64,000 nucleotides of DNA from Zygnema cylindricum (Eukaryota; Streptophyta; Zygnematophyceae; Zygnematales; Zygnemataceae): positions 92,180 through 156,179 of the forward strand of contig JBBHKE010001580.1 in NCBI GenBank assembly GCA_037447655.1. Direction: 5' to 3'. Each line of letters begins with the position of its first letter. Position 1 is the stretch's first letter. Made by a program: the position numbers and the translations under genes. Under the pieces are notes generated by a model that searched no databases, was not told where the DNA came from, and saw nothing but the letters and a program-made list of their open reading frames with translations. Shown one piece after another: positions 59,572-64,000 of the stretch.

Positions 59572-62500
59572 ATGAAACGAGGGAAAGAGGGGGGGGAAGG
59601 GAGAGGGAGGGGGGGGAGAGAGAGGGAGAGAGAGAGGGGACAATGGGAGTGGAGCAGATTGTGGGTGGTGATGCTAATACTGACAAATGCTCTTGTCGTT
59701 TTCTGGAAGAGGGGAGGAGAGAGAGAGGAGAAGACACTTCCAGGACTTGGGCTGAATGTGCAGAGCCAGGTGGATGAGAGTAAGGTAAGAGGAGAGAGGA
59801 GGGAGGGGTAGAGGGAGAGAGGGAGAGAGGGGAGAAGGGAGAGAGGGAGAATGGGAGAGTGGGAGAGAGGGAGAGTGGGAGAGAGGGAGAGAGGAAGAGA
59901 GGGAGAGAGGGAGAAGGGAGAGAGGGAGAAGGGAGAGAGGGAGAGAGGGAGAAGGGAGAGAGGGAGTGGGAGAGAGGGAGAAGGGAGAGAGGGAGAGAGG
60001 GAGAAGGGTGAGAGGGAGAGAGGGAGAAGGGAGAGAGGGAGAGAGGGAGAAGGGAGAGTGGGAGAGAGGGAGAGTGGGAGAGAGGGAGAAGGGAAAGAGG
60101 GAGAAGGGAGAGAGGGAGAAGGGAGAGAGGGAGAAGGGAGAGAGGGAGAAGGGAGAGAGGGAGAGAGGGAGTGAGGGAGAAGGGAGAGAGGGAGAAGGGA
60201 GAGAGGGAGAGTGGGAGAGAGGGAGAAGGGAGAGTGGGAGAAGGGAAAGAGGGAGAATGGAGAGAGGGAGAGAGGGAGAAGGGAGAGAGGGAGAGTGGGA
60301 GAGAGGGAGAAGGGAAGGAGGGCGATGGGGAGAAATGTAGAAGGGGGAGAGGGAGTGAGGGAGAGAGGGAGAAGGGAAAGTGGGAGAAGGGAGAGAGGGA
60401 GAAGGAAAGAGGGGAAAGAGGGAGAATGGAGAGAGGGAGATGGGAAGATGGGGGAGAAATGTAGAAGGGGAAGAGGGAGAGCGAGAGAAGGAGATGGAGC
60501 GAGGATCAATGCATTTTTGAAAAAAAACCCTCTTTCAAAAGCATGTCATGTCCTCTGTCGTATTAGGGAGGAGGAAGGAGGGAGGAGGGAGGAGGGGGGA
60601 GGGAGGAGGGAGGAGAATGGTGGAGGGAGGAAAATGGAGGAGGGAGAAAAAGAGGGGAGTCGGAAAATAAATGGAGAAGAAAAGGGAAAAATAGTAATGG
60701 AAAGGGAATGGAAAAAAAAAGAAAGAGAAGTTTTTTTTGAATGAAATTCACCTTTCATTTCTAATTCCTAGTCAAGTCCAAATTAAACTCCCATTTTTTT
60801 TTTTACCCTTTTTTCAATCCCAATCCTTCATAATTTGTACATTTTTTCGTAAATTCTTTGTGAAATTTTCGTAAATTCTTCATAATTTCTTCATAAATTC
60901 TTTCTTAAATTTTTGTAAATTTTTTGTGAATTCTTTCGTAATTTCGTCATAAATACTTAACAAATTCTTCATAAATTCTTCATCAATTAAAATTTTCTTA
61001 AGTACTTCGTAAATTCTTCTTAAATTCTTCGTAAATTCTTTCGTAAATTCTTCTTAAATTCTCCGGAATTTTTTTCGTTAAGCTCTTCGTAATTCCTATC
61101 TAAAACCTTCATAAAATCCTTATACATTTTATATAATTTTCCCATTCGACAGGACCTTTTATACAGTGAGGTAGAAGAAAAATTTGCCGTAAAAATTCAT
61201 CGACCCCGTTTGCTCAAAGGCCATGGACTCCAAAGTTTTGTCTTATTGAGTGGATATCGTACCGGACTTTCGTCTTTTGCGGCACTCGGTTTCGCGGCGG
61301 TTCCTTTACGGAATTCGAGGATTGTCAAAGTTTGCAGGTACATTATTTTGTTTGTTTTGTTTTGGTTTATTCTTTTGTTTTGTTTTGTTTAATTTTTTTT
61401 TGTTTGTTTTTTTTTTTGCTGGAGGTACTGAATTTAGAGTGGGTTTTTGGATAGAACAAATGTTTTTTTTTTTTTTTGTTTGTAGAGATGGAATTTTGTA
61501 TTAACTAATTTAATGTGGGTTTTTAAAAAAACTCAGGAATTTTATCTTTTATTTTAAATACCATAATTATGTAAAAAACCCGTCTTATAGCTACCAAATT
61601 TAGCGTGGGTTTTTTGAAAAACTCGGAAACACTTTTCTGGGTGTTTTTTTTTTCATGTTTCTTTATGTTTTGAAATTAGTGTGGATTTTGTTCAAAAGGG
61701 TAAGGAAACACTTTTTCTGATTTGACTTCTTTCCATTAGTGTTGTGTATCGGTAGCCATTTGTCGATAACCGATATTCCCCTTTTGTTGGCTTACCGATA
61801 ATCGATATGTTGGCACGATATATTGGTTCCGTTGTTATCGCGATAAAAAACCAACACCGGTTTCAATAACTATCGGCGATAACTCCGTACTCTGGTATGG
61901 AATGGATTGTGATTTTTTTTTCGAAAGCACCCCCCCCCCGGTTGCGACTTTCTCCGTACTCATTTCGTACATTTTATCCGTACCATAAATTCCGTACTAT
62001 TTGTACAAATATATCGGTACACCTCACCTTTCGATAACCGATAACTATCGGTATCGGTATCGGTTTTATCGTGATAATTTTCTATCCGATACACAACACT
62101 ACTTTCCATAGTTTACCGAATTTAGTGTGGATTGAAGTTAGGTTGCACTTTAAATGTTTTAGGGGTAGAAGGGGGAGGTAGAGGGAGAGGGAGAGGGAGA
62201 GGGAGAGGGGGAGGGGCGGAGGGGTGGAGGAGGGGGAGGGTGAGGGCGAGTCAAGGGCAAGGGGAGGAGGAGCAAAGAAATGGAGATGGGAACCCGAACC
62301 TAAATCTAACCTAAACCTGATTTTAAACTTTAACCTAAACCTAAACCCAAACCTCAACCTAACCCTAACCCTAACCCTAACCCAATCCTAACCCTGACCT
62401 TAACCCTAGCCCTTACTCCTAACTCTAACCCTAACCGTAACCCGAACCTTAAACCTTACTCAACCCTAATTCTCAACCCTACAAGCTAAACTTTAAACCT

Positions 62501-64000
62501 ATTCTATTTCTTTTTTTAAATAATAAAACTGAATTTCCATGGTTTTGCAGATGGGAGGGAGAGGATGGGGCAGAGATAAATGGAACCTTAACTCCCCATT
62601 TTCCAGGAGATGTTGAAGGTTTACGATACGAAACTTTAATTCTTATTTGTGATTTGGAATCTGAAACGAATCGAAAACCCAATTTGAAACTTTCTAATTC
62701 AAAGAATTCAAGAATTTTGAATGTACACGAGGAGGAGCATAAAGGGGGAAAACTGAAGATGATAATCGATAAATCGGAAGTTTTAGTTTACGAAGAAAAA
62801 AAGGAAGATATCGAAAGCAACTCGGTTTCGACAATGTGAGATTTTTTTGAACTCTGGTTTTTAAGTCGAAAGAAAATTTAAGTTTTCTATTTTGTTTCAA
62901 ATTTTGTATTATTTTTTGTTCGTCTGTATGTTTTTTCCCTCTGCTTCGACATTTTTTTTTTCCAATATATATATTCATATTTTTTGCTTCTGTAAACTTT
63001 TTTCTTGACTTTGTTCAAATCTTTCATTCATCTTAAATTGCTGGTTTTTTGTTAAGTTGCTCTCTGTTTTCCGTCAATTTTTTTGGTCGAATCTTTGTCT
63101 ATCCTTGTTTTCAATTTTCTGTCATTTTATTAAAAACCTAAATCATTTTCTTCTCAAAATTTTCTCTTTGACCTTCTCTCAAATTTCCTCAAAATTATGT
63201 GGGACTGATTCTAGCCAATATTTAAATGGAAATTGAATCCAAATCTGATCGAAGTTGAATTCCAAATTGAAGTCCAATCGAATTTGAGATTGAAATTAAA
63301 AATTGGAATTGCAATGTAGATGTCAAATTCAAAAACAAATCACGATCATATAAAAATCCCAGTGAATCAAAATCCATTGGTATCAAAATGAAATTAAAAT
63401 TAAAATTGAACAAAATAAAAAATCAATCAAATTAAAATCGCACTGCATTAAATCAAAATCAAAATTACCAATCTCCAAATCCAAATAAAAATTGAAATCG
63501 TATTCAAAATCTGAAATCGAAACCAAAGTCAATATCGAAATTGAAATCCAAACCGAAATCATAATCGAAATCGAAATCAAAATTAAATTTGAAATTGAAA
63601 TCAAAATCGAAATTCAAATCAAAACCAAGATCAAAATCGACACAAAATCAAAATTGACACAAAATTAAAATCGAAGTTGAACTCGAAATTGAAATCAAAT
63701 TTGAAATCAAAATCCACATCCAATCAAATCGAAATCCAATGAAATCGGAATTCAATCAAATCAAAATCAAATGGACATTGACTATTTACTAAGTTAATCT
63801 CAATTCAAAAATCTTATCTAATCCAACCCAGGCACAACATCACATTTTGTTCTCCCCCGATTCACAACCATCGAGAATCGGAACGGCTTCGAGAGTGGAT
63901 GGAGTTCCATCGAATAATTCACGGAATCGATTTTTTTATTTTGTACGACGCCGGAGGAATCGACGGATATGTGAAAGAAGTTTTGGATCCCTTTGTGAAC
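59572..64000 (+). CDS. GT92 (DUF23) glycosyltransferase, 3' end beyond window
   Basis: Four exons are visible (59572-59784, 61153-61337, 62551-62835, 63832 to the window edge), all GT-AG and phase-compatible. Exon 1 gives a basic, purine-repeat-encoded tail and one membrane segment (RLWVVMLILTNALVVFWK), a type II Golgi-type anchor. Exon 2 has LLSGYRTGLSSFAALGFAAVPLRN and exon 3 RYETLILICDLE, matching the lead-in of plant GT92 proteins. Exon 4 has FCSPPIHNHRESERLREWMEF and GIDFFILYDAGGIDGY, the family's REW-H...DFF-YDAGG core. Plant members include beta-1,4-galactan synthases; donor and acceptor here are unknown. The C-terminal catalytic part is missing because the window ends. The start codon is the least certain point: it lies in GA-rich DNA, and an earlier exon is possible. 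Confidence 0.8.
59800..60500. repeat. GGGAGA-type minisatellite in GT92 intron 1
   Basis: About 700 bases of GGGAGAGA/GGGAGAAG/GGGAGAGT units, purine-only on the plus strand; a related GGAGGGA block follows at 60568-60635. It generates frames of up to 394 codons on either strand that are not genes. Confidence 0.95.
60835..61100. repeat. degenerate TCGTAAATTCT array in GT92 intron 1
   Basis: About 20 imperfect units of the type TTC(G/A/T)TAAATTC, phased at 10-13 bases. Confidence 0.75.
61739..62099. mobile_element. MITE family 2, copy D (in GT92 intron 2)
   Basis: Ends GTGTTGTGTATCGG and CCGATACACAACAC are perfect inverses; TA flanks (61737-61738 and 62100-62101). The 361-base interior is ATCGG-rich. 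It lies wholly inside the 1.2-kb intron 61338-62550. Confidence 0.85.
62297..62480. repeat. telomere-like CCCTAA array in GT92 intron 2
   Basis: Imperfect C-rich units (CCTAAA, CCCTAA, CCTTAA), with about four perfect CCCTAA repeats at 62359-62382. The perfect part is TTAGGG-type, not the common plant TTTAGGG-type. Confidence 0.8.
63225..63780. repeat. degenerate AAATCGAAATTG array in GT92 intron 3
   Basis: More than 500 bases of imperfect 6-mers (AAATCA, AAATTG, AAATCG), filling the intron up to about 50 bases before the exon 4 acceptor. Confidence 0.8.

Noticed and set aside
59325-60509. Long minus-strand frame (394 codons) of Ser/Leu/Pro repeats, and matching plus-strand Glu/Arg/Gly frames
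   Set aside because: Pure translation of the GGGAGA minisatellite in GT92 intron 1; no domain or non-repetitive part.
62297-62480. A chromosome end
   Set aside because: The array is short, imperfect and lies in an intron with coding exons on both sides.

Overview
The window is nuclear DNA of a plant-lineage eukaryote. Every recognisable gene is split by GT-AG introns, intergenic DNA is AT-rich and full of small DNA transposons, and the gene set is typical of streptophytes: Root_cap/late-embryogenesis-type extracellular proteins, a CYP71-clan (A-type) cytochrome P450, a GT92 (DUF23) glycosyltransferase, a hybrid histidine kinase and a Ty1/Copia retrotransposon. MASE1 on the kinase and PAN-like modules on the Root_cap proteins suggest a charophyte-grade alga or early-diverging land plant rather than a flowering plant. 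That placement is inference; no marker gene here fixes the species.

Layout. (1) 4.3-10.5 kb: two tail-to-tail Root_cap genes, gene 1 (+, 4 exons) and gene 2 (-, 6 exons, with duplicated N-terminal modules). (2) 11-23 kb: transposon-rich. A degraded Copia element with two LTRs of about 1.1 kb (12453-19100) interrupts an older foldback-type repeat. It is followed by another foldback with a nested MITE, then a Copia gag/protease relic. (3) 23.8-26.3 kb: a complete two-exon P450 on the minus strand with a MITE in its intron. (4) 26.5-29 kb: a cluster of MITEs. (5) 31.3-33.6 kb: Root_cap gene 3 (-). (6) 34.8-36.2 kb: an uninterrupted copy of the foldback that Copia hit. (7) 37.3-37.5 kb: a lone first exon of a fourth Root_cap gene (+), followed by a TA microsatellite and a 10-N assembly gap. 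(8) 38-46 kb: more MITEs, including one hAT-like element nested in a mariner-like element. (9) 46.6-56.2 kb: a ten-exon MASE1 hybrid histidine kinase (+). (10) 59.6 kb to the window end: a GT92 gene (+), cut by the window edge, with a purine-rich minisatellite and a telomere-like array in its introns.

How the genes relate. The Root_cap proteins (signal peptide, Cys-rich modules, secreted) and the GT92 enzyme (type II membrane anchor, expected Golgi) would act in the secretory pathway and wall or mucilage. The P450 is expected to be ER-anchored and the kinase is a membrane sensor. There is no evidence that they form one pathway. The four Root_cap loci are a local duplication cluster in which one stretch of exon 3 is nearly identical at DNA level, which suggests gene conversion. 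Three MITE families can be defined here by terminal inverted repeats and target-site duplications. No tRNA, rRNA or CRISPR was found.
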